From: Haliscomenobacter sp.
Lineage (GTDB): Bacteria; Bacteroidota; Bacteroidia; Chitinophagales; Saprospiraceae
NCBI GenBank assembly: GCA_016713275.1
Contig: JADJPL010000028.1
Coordinates: forward strand, 186,001-250,000
Direction: 5' to 3'
Length of the DNA stretch: 64,000 bases
Positions within the stretch are counted from its first letter, which is position 1. Every line of letters starts with the position of its first letter. Shown in pieces: positions 53,104 through 62,227 of this stretch. The position numbers were made by a program, and so were the translations under genes. The notes below the pieces were generated by a model that saw only the letters and a program-made list of their open reading frames with translations, was not told where the DNA came from and ran no database searches.

Positions 53104-54666
53104 ATGGCACAACCACCCGCAGATCATTTCAAAAAGCTGATTGCCCATTCCAAAGAATACGGCTTTATCTTTCAGTCGAGCGAGATCTACGACGGCCTGA
53201 GCGCCGTTTACGATTACGGCCCCTATGGCGTGGAGCTCAAAAACAACATCAAAGACTGCTGGTGGGCGGCTATGGTCCAGATGCACGAAAACATTGTGGG
53301 GCTTGATGCAGCGATCTTTATGCACCCGAAAACCTGGAAGGCATCCGGCCACGTCGACGCGTTCAACGATCCGCTCATCGACAACAAAGACAGCAATAAG
53401 CGGTACCGCGCCGACCAGTTGATCGAAGAATACATCGACAAGCTGGACGAGAAGATCGGTAAAGAAGTAGAAAAAGCGGCCAAGCGGTTTGGCGACACGT
53501 TCGACGAGGAGCTTTTTCGCAATACCAACCCCCGGATCGTGGAATACCGCCAGAAAGCGGAGTCCATTGCCCATCGGTTAGCTACCTACATGTCGGCCAG
53601 CGATATGGCCGCCCTCAAAAACCTGATCGAAGAGCTCGAGATTACCGACCCGGAAAGCGGCTCCCGCAACTGGACCGACGTGCGGCAGTTCAACCTCATG
53701 TTTTCCACGCAGTTAGGCAATATTGCCGGGGAAGAGGGCAAACTCTACCTTCGCCCCGAAACGGCGCAAGGGATTTTTGTCAACTTCCTCAACGTGCAGA
53801 AGTCTACCCGCCAGAAGATCCCCTTTGGCATCGCGCAGATTGGCAAAGCCTTCCGCAATGAGATCGTTGCCCGGCAATTCATCTTCCGGATGCGGGAGTT
53901 CGAACAAATGGAAATGCAATTCTTCGTCCGGCCCGGAGAAGAAATGCAATGGTACGAATACTGGAAAAATGCCCGGATGCGCTGGCATCTGGCCATGGGA
54001 ACACCCCAGGAAAAACTTCGCTTCAAAGACCACGACAACCTCGCCCACTATGCCAATGCCGCGGTGGATATCCAGTACGAGTTTCCGTTTGGCTTCAAAG
54101 AAATGGAAGGGATCCACTCCCGCACCGATTTCGACCTGAGCAGCCACCAGATGCTTTCCGGAAAGAAGCTGCAATATTTCGACCCGGAACTCAATGAAAG
54201 CTACGTGCCGTACGTGGTGGAAACGTCGGTCGGCGCCGACCGCACCTTCCTGGCCATGCTCAGCCAGTCGCTCGTAGAAGAAACCGTTCCGGATGCCGAA
54301 GGTAACGATTCCACCCGTACCGTCCTGACACTTCACCCCGCTTTGTCGCCGGTGAAAGTGGCGGTGCTCCCTTTTCTGCACCACAAAGACGAACTGACCA
54401 ACGCCGCCCGGGATGTGTTCAACTCCCTGAAGTTTTCTTTCCAGTGCCAATACGACGAGCACGACGCCATCGGCCGCCGCTACCGCCGCCAGGACGCCAT
54501 CGGCACGCCGTTCTGCGTGACGATCGACTTCGAAACCATCGAAAACAACACCGTGACCATCCGCGAACGCGACACGTTGCGCCAGGAACGGGTGCCGATC
54601 TCCAGGATTGAGGAGGTCGTTCGCCAAAAAGTCGATATCCGGTCTATCTTGTCGGGGCTGTCTTAA
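53104..54666 (+). CDS. glyS: Glycine--tRNA ligase (one-chain class II)
   Basis: 520 residues. Class II landmarks: HSKEYGFIFQSSEIYDGL and YDYGPYGVELKNNI at the N-terminus, motif 2 region AFRNEIVARQFIFRMREFEQMEMQFF, and motif 3 toward the end with VETSVGADRTFLAML. The anticodon-binding domain follows (LHPALSPVKVAVLPF). This is the dimeric alpha2 type, not the E. coli alpha2beta2 GlyQ/GlyS type; Bacteroidota usually have it. It charges tRNA-Gly. The last residues (GLS) and the TAA come from palindromic element copy E. Confidence 0.95.
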   Translation: MAQPPADHFKKLIAHSKEYGFIFQSSEIYDGLSAVYDYGPYGVELKNNIKDCWWAAMVQMHENIVGLDAAIFMHPKTWKASGHVDAFNDPLIDNKDSNKRYRADQLIEEYIDKLDEKIGKEVEKAAKRFGDTFDEELFRNTNPRIVEYRQKAESIAHRLATYMSASDMAALKNLIEELEITDPESGSRNWTDVRQFNLMFSTQLGNIAGEEGKLYLRPETAQGIFVNFLNVQKSTRQKIPFGIAQIGKAFRNEIVARQFIFRMREFEQMEMQFFVRPGEEMQWYEYWKNARMRWHLAMGTPQEKLRFKDHDNLAHYANAAVDIQYEFPFGFKEMEGIHSRTDFDLSSHQMLSGKKLQYFDPELNESYVPYVVETSVGADRTFLAMLSQSLVEETVPDAEGNDSTRTVLTLHPALSPVKVAVLPFLHHKDELTNAARDVFNSLKFSFQCQYDEHDAIGRRYRRQDAIGTPFCVTIDFETIENNTVTIRERDTLRQERVPISRIEEVVRQKVDIRSILSGLS

Positions 54667-54809
54667 AAGACGGTTCTTGCCCAAGGCAGCAAAAAAATAG
54701 GTTCTTTTTTCCATTCCAATTAAAAGTTGCAACGCAATTTTTAATTGGAATGGAAAAAAGAACCTAAAATTTCATGCCGGTGACAAAGAGTGGTCTTTTA
54801 AGACAGGCC
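54654..54809. repeat. Palindromic gene-end element, copy E (~156 bp), with a different inner stem
   Basis: Outer arms GGGGCTGTCTTAAAAGACGG and GGTCTTTTAAGACAGGCC match the family, but the inner stem reads TTCCATTCCAATTAAAAGTTGC and is still fully complementary to its partner (GCAATTTTTAATTGGAATGGAA). Changes on both sides thus preserve pairing. It supplies the glyS stop and ends one base before the stop of the convergent DUF5723 gene. Confidence 0.88.
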
Positions 54810-54810
54810 A

Positions 54811-56754
54811 CTAGTTGCCTGAAGGCAGAACAAACACCCGTTCCATCGAATTTTTGCCCTCCATGTCGGAAGGGGTGAGCGTGAATTCCTGGGAGGCGTA
54901 TTGGGGCTTGCGCACGACGATCCGGTAGGTTTTTTCGCGTTCCAGCAGCACCTGGATACTTCCGTTGAAAAAAGAATTGGTGGAAGCGAGTTGCTCGGTT
55001 CCTCCGGGTAGCTGGACGAACGCGTCGACCTGGATGCTGGTTATTGGCGCTCCTGAGCTGGCAGCCTGGGCCGAGCCCAGGAGGGTGAAATACCGCTTGA
55101 GGCCGGTGGCGGGGGCTGCTGCACTGGGGCGCGGCGTTGGCTGAGCCGGCGCGGCAGCAGGCTCAACGGCCTCTTTCTGAGGAACCGTTTTTGCAGGAGG
55201 AGGCGTTTTTTGTTTGGGTTGTTTCGCGGCTTTTGCGGGCTTGCTGGTTTCCTTATCTGGCCGGGTGGCTTTGGGGCCGGTTTCTGCGGTTTCTTCCAGT
55301 TCCTTCCAGAGGGAAGCGAGTTCGTCGTCGTCTTCCGTTTCCTCGCCGGCGTCCGCTCCGTTCCACAGGGCCAATTGTTCCTCCCGGGTCCGCCGGCCAA
55401 ACGCCAGACTCAGGCCGAGGTTGGCATGGGCATTTTGGGCGTTTTGGAAACTCACGGCGGAGAGGATATTGTCGGAAGCAAGGAAAATCTGGAGCGGTCC
55501 CAGGTTGAGTCCCATTCCGGCGCCCAGGTTAAACGCATTCCGGTTGTAGATGGAATAATTCACCCCGAGTTGGAGGAGGCGCTTGACCCGGGTCTGAACC
55601 CCCAGGGAGAACGCCAGGTCCATTGCTCCGTTGTAGATTCTTGGATTAAAAAGCACGCCAACGGAGGTTTGCGGAGCGAAATAATAATTAGCGCCGAGAT
55701 AGCCGTTGGCGGGGAGCTTGGTTCGGTAAGCTGCAAGGCCAATCGTTTCCGGGGTCGTCAGGGAATCCAGGAGGTCTTCCACTTCCGCCTGGAAGGCATC
55801 AAAGTCGTCGGTAGGGAACATATAGTCCGTGCCCATAATGGATTCCACCGTCAGGTCGTTTTTCCAGTTGATACTTCCCACATTGACTATGCTGGCGAAA
55901 ACCTCCAGGTTGTCGAGCAACTGGAACTGGGCGCCGGCGTCAAAAGCGAAGCCGCTGTTGCCTCTTCCTTTCAGGTAGTCGCTGCTGCTGTTCTCCAGGG
56001 TGGAATAGCCTGAGCTAAGGAAAGAAAAGCTATTGCGGATGCCGAGATACGCGTTTTGGGTGTTGTTGATAAAAGCGAGGCCCGTGTTCTCGGTGGCTGC
56101 GTTCAAAAATCCAGTGAGCAGTTTGACCCGGGCGCCGGCGGAGAGCCTGGGGTTGATCTGCCGGGTGAAGCTGAACGCGTAAGCCCGGTAGTGGCTGGCA
56201 TTCATGTGGAGTCCGCTCAAATCGTAAATCTGGCTGACCGGGCTTCCCAGATCGATATCGTTGAACAGTTCAAACAAGGTTTTTGGGAAATCGACCTGCG
56301 CGAACGCTTGTTCGGACACCGAGAGCCCAAAAAAGTTCTGTTTTACGCGGATTCCAAAGTCAAACCAGTTGGCCTGCACATCGACCACCATCCGGTTATC
56401 TGCACTTAGCGCGGACAGGAAATCCTCGAAATCGATGCCACTTTCTTCCTCTGCTTCGATAAGCGGTTTCAGGGAGGAGTAATCAAACCCGTTGTTGCTG
56501 TAGTTCAAATTGATATTGCCCACCGCCGGTAAGGCCAGAAACCCGTTGGACCAAGGCATCCGGCCGGGGTTGAGCTGGTAGGATTGCGGAACGCCCTGAA
56601 GGTTGTAGAGGGCCAGGTTCCGCTGAGCGGATAGGGGCAGGTTCAGGCCTACAAGGACCATGGCAGTGACCGCCTGCAAAACCCAAAGGGTTCGGAAAGG
56701 AAAACGATTGGAAATACCGGCCAGGAAAGCGGCCGAGGCAGCAGTTTTTTTCAT
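54811..56754 (-). CDS. DUF5723-family outer-membrane protein
   Basis: 647 residues. An N-terminal signal ends near residue 44 (LNLPLSAQ). The barrel part (about 45-435) has NLQGVPQSYQLNPGRMPWSNG, GNINLNYSNNGFDYSSL, FGIRVKQNFFGLSVSEQ and LLQLGVNYSIYNRNAFNLGAGMGL, as in Bacteroidota DUF5723 proteins related to PorP/PorV-like barrels. A long Ala/Pro/Lys-rich disordered linker (about 480-550) leads to a C-terminal beta domain (LLGSAQAASSGAPITSIQVDAF...). The protein probably sits in the outer membrane with the C-terminal domain in the periplasm. The function is not known. Confidence 0.78.
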   Translation of the reverse strand: MKKTAASAAFLAGISNRFPFRTLWVLQAVTAMVLVGLNLPLSAQRNLALYNLQGVPQSYQLNPGRMPWSNGFLALPAVGNINLNYSNNGFDYSSLKPLIEAEEESGIDFEDFLSALSADNRMVVDVQANWFDFGIRVKQNFFGLSVSEQAFAQVDFPKTLFELFNDIDLGSPVSQIYDLSGLHMNASHYRAYAFSFTRQINPRLSAGARVKLLTGFLNAATENTGLAFINNTQNAYLGIRNSFSFLSSGYSTLENSSSDYLKGRGNSGFAFDAGAQFQLLDNLEVFASIVNVGSINWKNDLTVESIMGTDYMFPTDDFDAFQAEVEDLLDSLTTPETIGLAAYRTKLPANGYLGANYYFAPQTSVGVLFNPRIYNGAMDLAFSLGVQTRVKRLLQLGVNYSIYNRNAFNLGAGMGLNLGPLQIFLASDNILSAVSFQNAQNAHANLGLSLAFGRRTREEQLALWNGADAGEETEDDDELASLWKELEETAETGPKATRPDKETSKPAKAAKQPKQKTPPPAKTVPQKEAVEPAAAPAQPTPRPSAAAPATGLKRYFTLLGSAQAASSGAPITSIQVDAFVQLPGGTEQLASTNSFFNGSIQVLLEREKTYRIVVRKPQYASQEFTLTPSDMEGKNSMERVFVLPSGN

Positions 56755-56957
56755 TTTCTGTTGGCTTATTAGGATAAAAAAGATAGACTGGCCTCCGGGA
56801 TGGAGCGCCGGGCATACGATGCCGTAGATTCAAAAAAGGTGGATGAAGATAGCCTGCGATTGGATAGCCGAATAAAAACTAAAAGTACCCGATTTTTTAG
56901 AAAAAAACAAGATGTCTGCACGTTGAATTGCCTTGAAAAGAAAAAGGGGTATCTTAA

Positions 56958-57521
56958 ATGCGGATTAAAGCACCTAAAATGAAAGCCATGGATAAAATGT
57001 CGATCATCCAAGCCTTGACCCAGCAACACCGGACGTTCGCCTCCGAGATCATCCAATTGGACCAACCCGTTTTTATGCGCGCTCCAGAAGGCAAATGGAC
57101 GGCGGGACAGCAGTTGGATCATATCCTGCGTTCCACCCGCCCTTTGCGCCTGGCTTTCCACCTGCCCAAACCGGCTTTAAAACTCCTTTTTGGAAAAGCC
57201 AACCGCCCCTCCAGAAATTATGATGCAGTGGTGGAAAAGTATTTGTCCAAACTGGAAGCGGGTGGGGTAGCCACCGGAGTGTTTGTGCCCAAGCCAGTGC
57301 ATTTCGAACAAAAAGACCGGCTGGCACTTCGCCTGAGCCGAACGATTGCCAGTCTTTGCAAAGGCCTGGGACGATTCGATGAAAAAGAACTCGACGAGTA
57401 TATCCTTCCACATCCGTTGCTTGGAAAACTCACCCTCAGGGAAATGCTGTATTTTACCCTGTACCACGTGGAGCATCACCGGCAGATTACCCGTAGAAAC
57501 CTGGAATCCAAGCAGGTCTGA
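56958..57521 (+). CDS. DinB-fold (DUF664-like) metal-dependent protein
   Basis: 187 residues. Four-helix bundle with the three metal-ligand histidines at conserved places: DHILRSTRP near residue 50, then HVEHHRQITRRNL near 165 (two His). It resembles the DinB/YfiT family of thiol-transfer or unknown enzymes, not polymerase IV. Start may be any of the ATGs at 56958, 56979, 56988 or 56997; the helix begins at TQQHRTFASEI. It ends 2 bases before the stop of convergent ald. Confidence 0.78.
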   Translation: MRIKAPKMKAMDKMSIIQALTQQHRTFASEIIQLDQPVFMRAPEGKWTAGQQLDHILRSTRPLRLAFHLPKPALKLLFGKANRPSRNYDAVVEKYLSKLEAGGVATGVFVPKPVHFEQKDRLALRLSRTIASLCKGLGRFDEKELDEYILPHPLLGKLTLREMLYFTLYHVEHHRQITRRNLESKQV

Positions 57522-57523
57522 GG

Positions 57524-58762
57524 TTAAAGGTTGGACGTGATCAGCAGATCCAGATTCGTAAACTTAATGCTGAACCGCTCGCCCAGGTATTCGTTGCACA
57601 GGCATCCTTTATAGGTGTATACTCCGTGCCGAAGCCCGGGATGGGTAAACAGCAGGTGCTCGATGTCGCGGGTGCTTTCCGCATTCAGCAGAATGGGCGT
57701 CAGGATATTGCTCACCGCAATCGAAGCGGTGCGCGGAACCCGGGAAGCGATATTGGGAACGCAGTAGTGAATCACTCCGTGGCGCACAAACGTGGGTTTA
57801 TCGAGCGACGTTACCTCGGAGGTGGCAAAACACCCGCCCTGGTCAATGCTGACGTCGATAATGACCGACCCCGGTTTCATTTTGGCCACCATTTCTTCGC
57901 TGACGACGACCGGCGTGCGGCCGGATTTGGAATGGATAGCCCCGATGGCTACTTCTGCATGCACGAGTTCTTCTTCCAGGTAATAGGGGTTGAACACCGA
58001 AGTGAAAAGCTGGCGCCCCACCTGGTTTTGCAGCCGTTTCAGTTTATAAATGTCGTTGTCGAAAACCCGCACTTCAGCTCCCAACCCGAGGGCGACCCGG
58101 GTGGCGTACTCCGCCACAATCCCCGATCCAAGAATGACTACTTTGGCGCTGGGCACTCCGGAAATGCCACCCAGCAAGATGCCTTTCCCTCCGCCGGTAT
58201 TCGACAGCAACTCCGCTGCAGTGAGCATGGCGCTGAGACCGGCCATTTCGCTCATGATCCGGACGACGGGGAAGGTCCCGGCATCGTCTTTGATGTATTC
58301 CATCGCCAGGGCGATCACGCGCTTTTGGCGTAGTTTGTTGATGTAATCCGCAGAAATGATCGGCAGTTGCAGCGGAGAGATCAGGATCTGATTAGGGTGC
58401 ATCAGGTCGATCTCCGCAAGCGTAGGCGGCGCTACCTTGATCAGGATATCCGCTTTAAATACTTCTTCTTTGCTGTACGCAATTTCTGCACCCGCTTCCG
58501 AATAATCGTGATCCGAAAAATGCGCCTTCTCCCCGGCCCCTGCTTCCACGACGATCCGGTGCCCATAGGCGGCAAGCGTAGCAACCGAAGGGGGCACTAA
58601 AGCCACCCGGTTTTCCTGAAGCGTACTTTCTATTGGGATACCGATATACAACTTTTCCGGTTGTTGCCGGACCTGGAGCATTTCGGTCTGGGTCTGATAC
58701 TGGCTCTCCTGCAGGGATTTTGGAATGGCGATTGCAGGACCATGGCCCTTCACTTTACTCAT
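57524..58762 (-). CDS. ald: Alanine dehydrogenase
   Basis: 412 residues. The N-terminal substrate domain has KLYIGIPIESTLQENRVALVPPSV and VVEAGAG, and the Rossmann NAD domain GSGIVAEYATRVALGLGAEVRVFD near residue 210. SIDQGGCFATSE and PNIASRVPRTASIAVSNILTP are the family's C-terminal signatures. Converts L-alanine to pyruvate and ammonia with NAD+. A short N-terminal extension (MSKVKGHGPAIAIPK) precedes the usual start region. It lies 80 bases downstream of tsaE on the same strand, and the pair is probably co-transcribed. Confidence 0.95.
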   Translation of the reverse strand: MSKVKGHGPAIAIPKSLQESQYQTQTEMLQVRQQPEKLYIGIPIESTLQENRVALVPPSVATLAAYGHRIVVEAGAGEKAHFSDHDYSEAGAEIAYSKEEVFKADILIKVAPPTLAEIDLMHPNQILISPLQLPIISADYINKLRQKRVIALAMEYIKDDAGTFPVVRIMSEMAGLSAMLTAAELLSNTGGGKGILLGGISGVPSAKVVILGSGIVAEYATRVALGLGAEVRVFDNDIYKLKRLQNQVGRQLFTSVFNPYYLEEELVHAEVAIGAIHSKSGRTPVVVSEEMVAKMKPGSVIIDVSIDQGGCFATSEVTSLDKPTFVRHGVIHYCVPNIASRVPRTASIAVSNILTPILLNAESTRDIEHLLFTHPGLRHGVYTYKGCLCNEYLGERFSIKFTNLDLLITSNL

Positions 58763-58842
58763 AAGCCGGTAATTGATTCTTCTTGCGCCAAGGGCGTGTT
58801 CGGATTATCGATGGGCGAACCGTTGTACGTACAAAAAAAGCC

Positions 58843-59268
58843 CTACAAAAATAGGATTTTCCGAACGGAATCCCCTTCTATTTCCAGATTAATTCGAACC
58901 GTCTGCTCGTCGAGCAGGGGTTCAATCAACTGCGGCCATTCAATAAAACAATAATGCGGAGCATCCAGATACTCCTCGATCCCGATATCCAGGGCTTCTT
59001 CCAGGGTGCGCAGCCGGTACAGGTCGATATGGTACACATACGCTTCCGTTCCCTGCCGCTCATAGGTATACTCATTGACCAGGGCGAAGGTCGGGCTGGA
59101 CACGGTTTCGCGCACCTCCAGCATCTGGCAAATAGCCTGAACCAGGGTTGTCTTTCCTGCGCCCAATTGGCCGTAAAGCGCAAATTTCCGGCGTGGGCCC
59201 GCCAGACGCAAGATTTCGCGGGCCGTTTCCATAAGCGCGTGCGTTCCGTTTACGGCAAAGGTGTGCAT
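58843..59268 (-). CDS. tsaE: tRNA threonylcarbamoyladenosine biosynthesis ATPase TsaE
   Basis: 141 residues, the usual size. Walker A GQLGAGKTT at 33-41, then the family signature SSPTFALVNEYTY near 58-70 and HIDLYRLRTLEEALDIGIEEYL with FIEWPQL. It regulates the TsaD-TsaB complex that makes t6A in tRNAs reading ANN codons, including the tRNA-Thr in this window. It is divergent from the sulfotransferase remnant and upstream of ald. Confidence 0.95.
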   Translation of the reverse strand: MHTFAVNGTHALMETAREILRLAGPRRKFALYGQLGAGKTTLVQAICQMLEVRETVSSPTFALVNEYTYERQGTEAYVYHIDLYRLRTLEEALDIGIEEYLDAPHYCFIEWPQLIEPLLDEQTVRINLEIEGDSVRKILFL

Positions 59269-59344
59269 GGCTGGTTTCTATTCGGTAAAATGGTTAACTT
59301 TGCAGCCCCAAACGCTGTTTTCTTACTATAGTAATAATAATTTC

Positions 59345-60168
59345 GTGGATAAAGCAATTTTTTTTCACGTTGGACTGGGTAAAGTGGCATCTACCTATTT
59401 ACAGTATGCCTTTTTTCCAAAATTAAAAGGGATTTATTATATCCAACGAACCCGCTACAAGAAAAGCAAGGAAATCATCCGGCAAACAAACCATCCAAAG
59501 TACCTCGTCTCCCGGGAATTCGACCAGCAACTGGAGGCGGAAGTCCGGGATTTCTCCGCAGCGTTTCCTCAGGCCAGGCCTATCCTGCTCTTGCGCCGGC
59601 ACGACGGGTGGATCGCGTCGCAATACCGGCGCTATGTGAAAAACGGAGGCCACAAAACGTTTGCTGAATTCATCGATCTGGAACGCGATCAGGGCGTTTA
59701 GCCCAAATCCGACCTATATTTCTTCCGCAAGATTCAGATCCTTGAATCCTGCTTTACGCACAAACCCCTGGTTCTTTTCCACGAAGACCTGAAAAAGACT
59801 CCGGCGCGTTTTTTCATACCCTGGCGGAGTCCATGGGCGCAACCTACGACCCGGCGTCGGTTTCCCTGGATCCGGTACACCGGTCCTACAGCGAAACGCA
59901 GCTCCGGCTGATGCTCCGCGTGAGCAAATACCTGTTCAAGGAAAACCCTCAATGGCATAAAAACCCCGTCGTTCATTGGATTCAGCGCCGGTCCAGGCTG
60001 TTGTTATCGTACCTGATTCTATACCCCGGCCGGCTGATTCCCGAAAAATGGGTCCCCCAAACCGACCTGACCCCCAAAGCAGACCTGGACAAGATCCGGG
60101 CCTATTTTGAGGAGGATTGGAACCAATGCCGGGAGTATGCCAAAAGGGGCGTTCTATCCGCATCCTAA
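59345..60168 (+). pseudogene. Sulfotransferase-like gene with an in-frame stop and a frameshift
   Basis: From the GTG at 59345: AIFFHVGLGKVASTYLQYAFF holds the 5'-phosphosulfate-binding-loop-like GxxKxAST pattern, and PQARPILLLRRHDGWIASQYRRY resembles the 3'-phosphate-binding region. At 59699-59701 there is TAG, after which the same frame continues PKSDLYFFRKIQILESCF and VLFHEDLKKTP. At TTTTTT (59809-59814) one base is missing; adding it gives RFFHTLAESMGATYDPASVSL and the rest up to 60168. The stop is a substitution, not an indel, so it is harder to dismiss as error than the other breaks. As written, the protein is likely not made full length. About 274 residues if repaired. Confidence 0.75.
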
Positions 60169-60206
60169 GCCCGGATAAAGGCTTTTTTCTGCTCTAAACC
60201 GTTTTC

Positions 60207-60235
60207 TTTGATCTGTTCTTTTTTTCGTATTTTTG
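60207..60235 (+). promoter_or_regulatory. Promoter of gyrB very close to the start codon
   Basis: TTTG at 60207-60210, a 17-base spacer and TATTTTTG at 60228-60235. The first ATG is at 60240 and a second at 60246, so transcription would start at about the first codon. Either the leader is nearly absent or translation begins at 60246 (MPKEKQLQQQ). Confidence 0.5.
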
Positions 60236-60239
60236 TAAG

Positions 60240-62195
60240 ATGGATATGCCAAAAGAGAAGCAACTGCAACAACAAGCAGCAGACTATGGCGCGGACAACA
60301 TTCAGGCCCTCGAAGGGCTCGAAGCCGTCCGGAAGCGCCCGGGGATGTATATCGGTTCAACCGATACCAAAGGCCTTCACCACCTGGTGTGGGAGGTCAT
60401 CGACAACTCCATCGATGAGCACCTGGCGGGCTATTGTTCCCATATTGATGTCTTCGTACATGAGGACAATTCCGTCACCGTCAAGGACAACGGCCGGGGA
60501 ATACCCACCGGGATGCATGAAAAACTGCAGAAATCCGCCCTGGAAGTCGTCATGACCGTTCTCCACGCCGGCGGTAAGTTTGACAAAAACACCTACAAGG
60601 TCTCCGGAGGCCTTCACGGGGTAGGGGTTTCCTGCGTCAATGCCCTCTCTATCGCTCTGCGCGCAGAGGTCCGCCGGGAAGGAAAAATTTTCGTCCAGGA
60701 TTATGCGCAGGGCAAACCCCTGGCCGATGTGCGAACCGTTGGTGAGTCTTCGGAAAGAGGCACCACGATTACCTTCAAGCCAGACCCGACCATTTTCGAA
60801 ACCCTCGAGTATAAGTACGAGACCCTCGCCAACCGTTTCCGGGAGCTTTCCTTCCTGAACAAAGGCCTCTACATCAAACTGACCGATGAGCGCAGCGGAA
60901 AAACCGAAGCGTTCCACTCCGAAGGGGGATTGGTGGAGTTTGTCCATTACCTCGATGGCTCGAAGCCTTCTCTGATCGATCAGCCGATCCATATCACCAG
61001 CCGGAAAGACGATATCGAAGTGGAGATCGCGATGCAGTACAACACCTCCTACATCGAGAACATTTACTCCTACGTCAACAATATCAAAACGGCGGAAGGC
61101 GGCACCCACGTCAAGGGGTTCCGGCTTGCTGTCGCCCGGGTGTTCAAGCAATATGGCGACGACAGCGGGATATTCAAGAAGATTAAGGAAGGCGTCTCCG
61201 GAGAAGATTTCCGCGAGGGGCTAACCGCCGTCGTTTCCGTAAAGATTGCAGAACCCCAGTTTAAAGGCCAGACGAAAGGGGAACTGGGGAATTCAGAGGT
61301 CACGGGAGTCGTTTCTCAAAGCGTAGGCGATGTGTTGAAACACTACCTCGAAGAGAACCCCCGCGAGGCGCGTAAGATCATGGAAAAAGTGGCCGTAGCC
61401 GCCGCTGCCCGCCATGCCGCCCGCAAAGCCCGCGAAATGGTGCAGCGCAAAACCGTGCTCACCGGCGGCGGGCTTCCCGGCAAACTGGCCGATTGCGCCA
61501 ACCGCGACCCCCGCGAATGCGAGATCTTCCTCGTCGAGGGCGATTCCGCCGGGGGAACCGCTAAACAAGGACGGGACCGGAACTTCCAGGCGATCCTTCC
61601 GTTGCGGGGCAAGATCCTCAACGTGGAAAAAGCGATGGAACACAAAATCTACGAGAACGAGGAGATCAAGAACATCTTTACCGCCCTCGGCGTCAGCATC
61701 GAAGAAGATGACAACGACGAGCGCGTTCTCAAAATCGACAAACTCCGCTACCACAAAGTCGTCATCATGACCGATGCCGACGTCGACGGCAGCCACATCA
61801 CTACGCTGATTCTGACGTTCTTCTTCCGCTATATGAAGCCCCTGGTAGAACGCGGCCATATCTATATTGCCGCGCCGCCGCTCTACCTGGTCAAAAGAGG
61901 CAAACAGGAACGGTATTGCTGGAACGAAGAAGATCGAAAAGCCGCCGTGGCCGACTTCGCCAAAGGCGAAAACGACGATTCGGTGAAAATTCAGCGCTAC
62001 AAAGGCTTGGGAGAAATGAACGCCGAGCAGCTTTGGAATACCACGATGGACCCCGGCCACCGCATCCTCCGCCAAGTGACGATCGAGGACGCCATGGAGG
62101 TCGACCGCGTGTTCTCTATGCTCATGGGCGACGAAGTGCCGCCGCGCCGGGCCTTCATCGAAGCCAACGCCAAGTACGCCAAGGTGGATGCCTGA
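60240..62195 (+). CDS. gyrB: DNA gyrase subunit B
   Basis: 651 residues. GHKL ATPase landmarks GLEAVRKRPGMYIGSTD, EVIDNSIDEHLAG, DNGRGIPTGMHEK and GGLHGVGVSCVNALS; the Toprim domain has LVEGDSAGGTAKQGRDR near residue 433 and MTDADVDGSHITTLILTF; the C-terminus has RYKGLGEMNAEQLWNTTMDP. The lack of a large insert and the EGDSAGG motif identify gyrase rather than topoisomerase IV. It introduces negative supercoils with GyrA, which is not in the window. Followed 32 bases later by ddl on the same strand. Confidence 0.97.
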   Translation: MDMPKEKQLQQQAADYGADNIQALEGLEAVRKRPGMYIGSTDTKGLHHLVWEVIDNSIDEHLAGYCSHIDVFVHEDNSVTVKDNGRGIPTGMHEKLQKSALEVVMTVLHAGGKFDKNTYKVSGGLHGVGVSCVNALSIALRAEVRREGKIFVQDYAQGKPLADVRTVGESSERGTTITFKPDPTIFETLEYKYETLANRFRELSFLNKGLYIKLTDERSGKTEAFHSEGGLVEFVHYLDGSKPSLIDQPIHITSRKDDIEVEIAMQYNTSYIENIYSYVNNIKTAEGGTHVKGFRLAVARVFKQYGDDSGIFKKIKEGVSGEDFREGLTAVVSVKIAEPQFKGQTKGELGNSEVTGVVSQSVGDVLKHYLEENPREARKIMEKVAVAAAARHAARKAREMVQRKTVLTGGGLPGKLADCANRDPRECEIFLVEGDSAGGTAKQGRDRNFQAILPLRGKILNVEKAMEHKIYENEEIKNIFTALGVSIEEDDNDERVLKIDKLRYHKVVIMTDADVDGSHITTLILTFFFRYMKPLVERGHIYIAAPPLYLVKRGKQERYCWNEEDRKAAVADFAKGENDDSVKIQRYKGLGEMNAEQLWNTTMDPGHRILRQVTIEDAMEVDRVFSMLMGDEVPPRRAFIEANAKYAKVDA

Positions 62196-62227
62196 TTTTT
62201 TCTTTTTCCCTAATTGCTCTGCAACCC

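Noticed and set aside
59699..59701. Recoded amber codon (Pyl or readthrough)
   Set aside because: TAG serves as a normal stop in several intact genes here (smpB, lon, parE), and the same gene carries a second defect.
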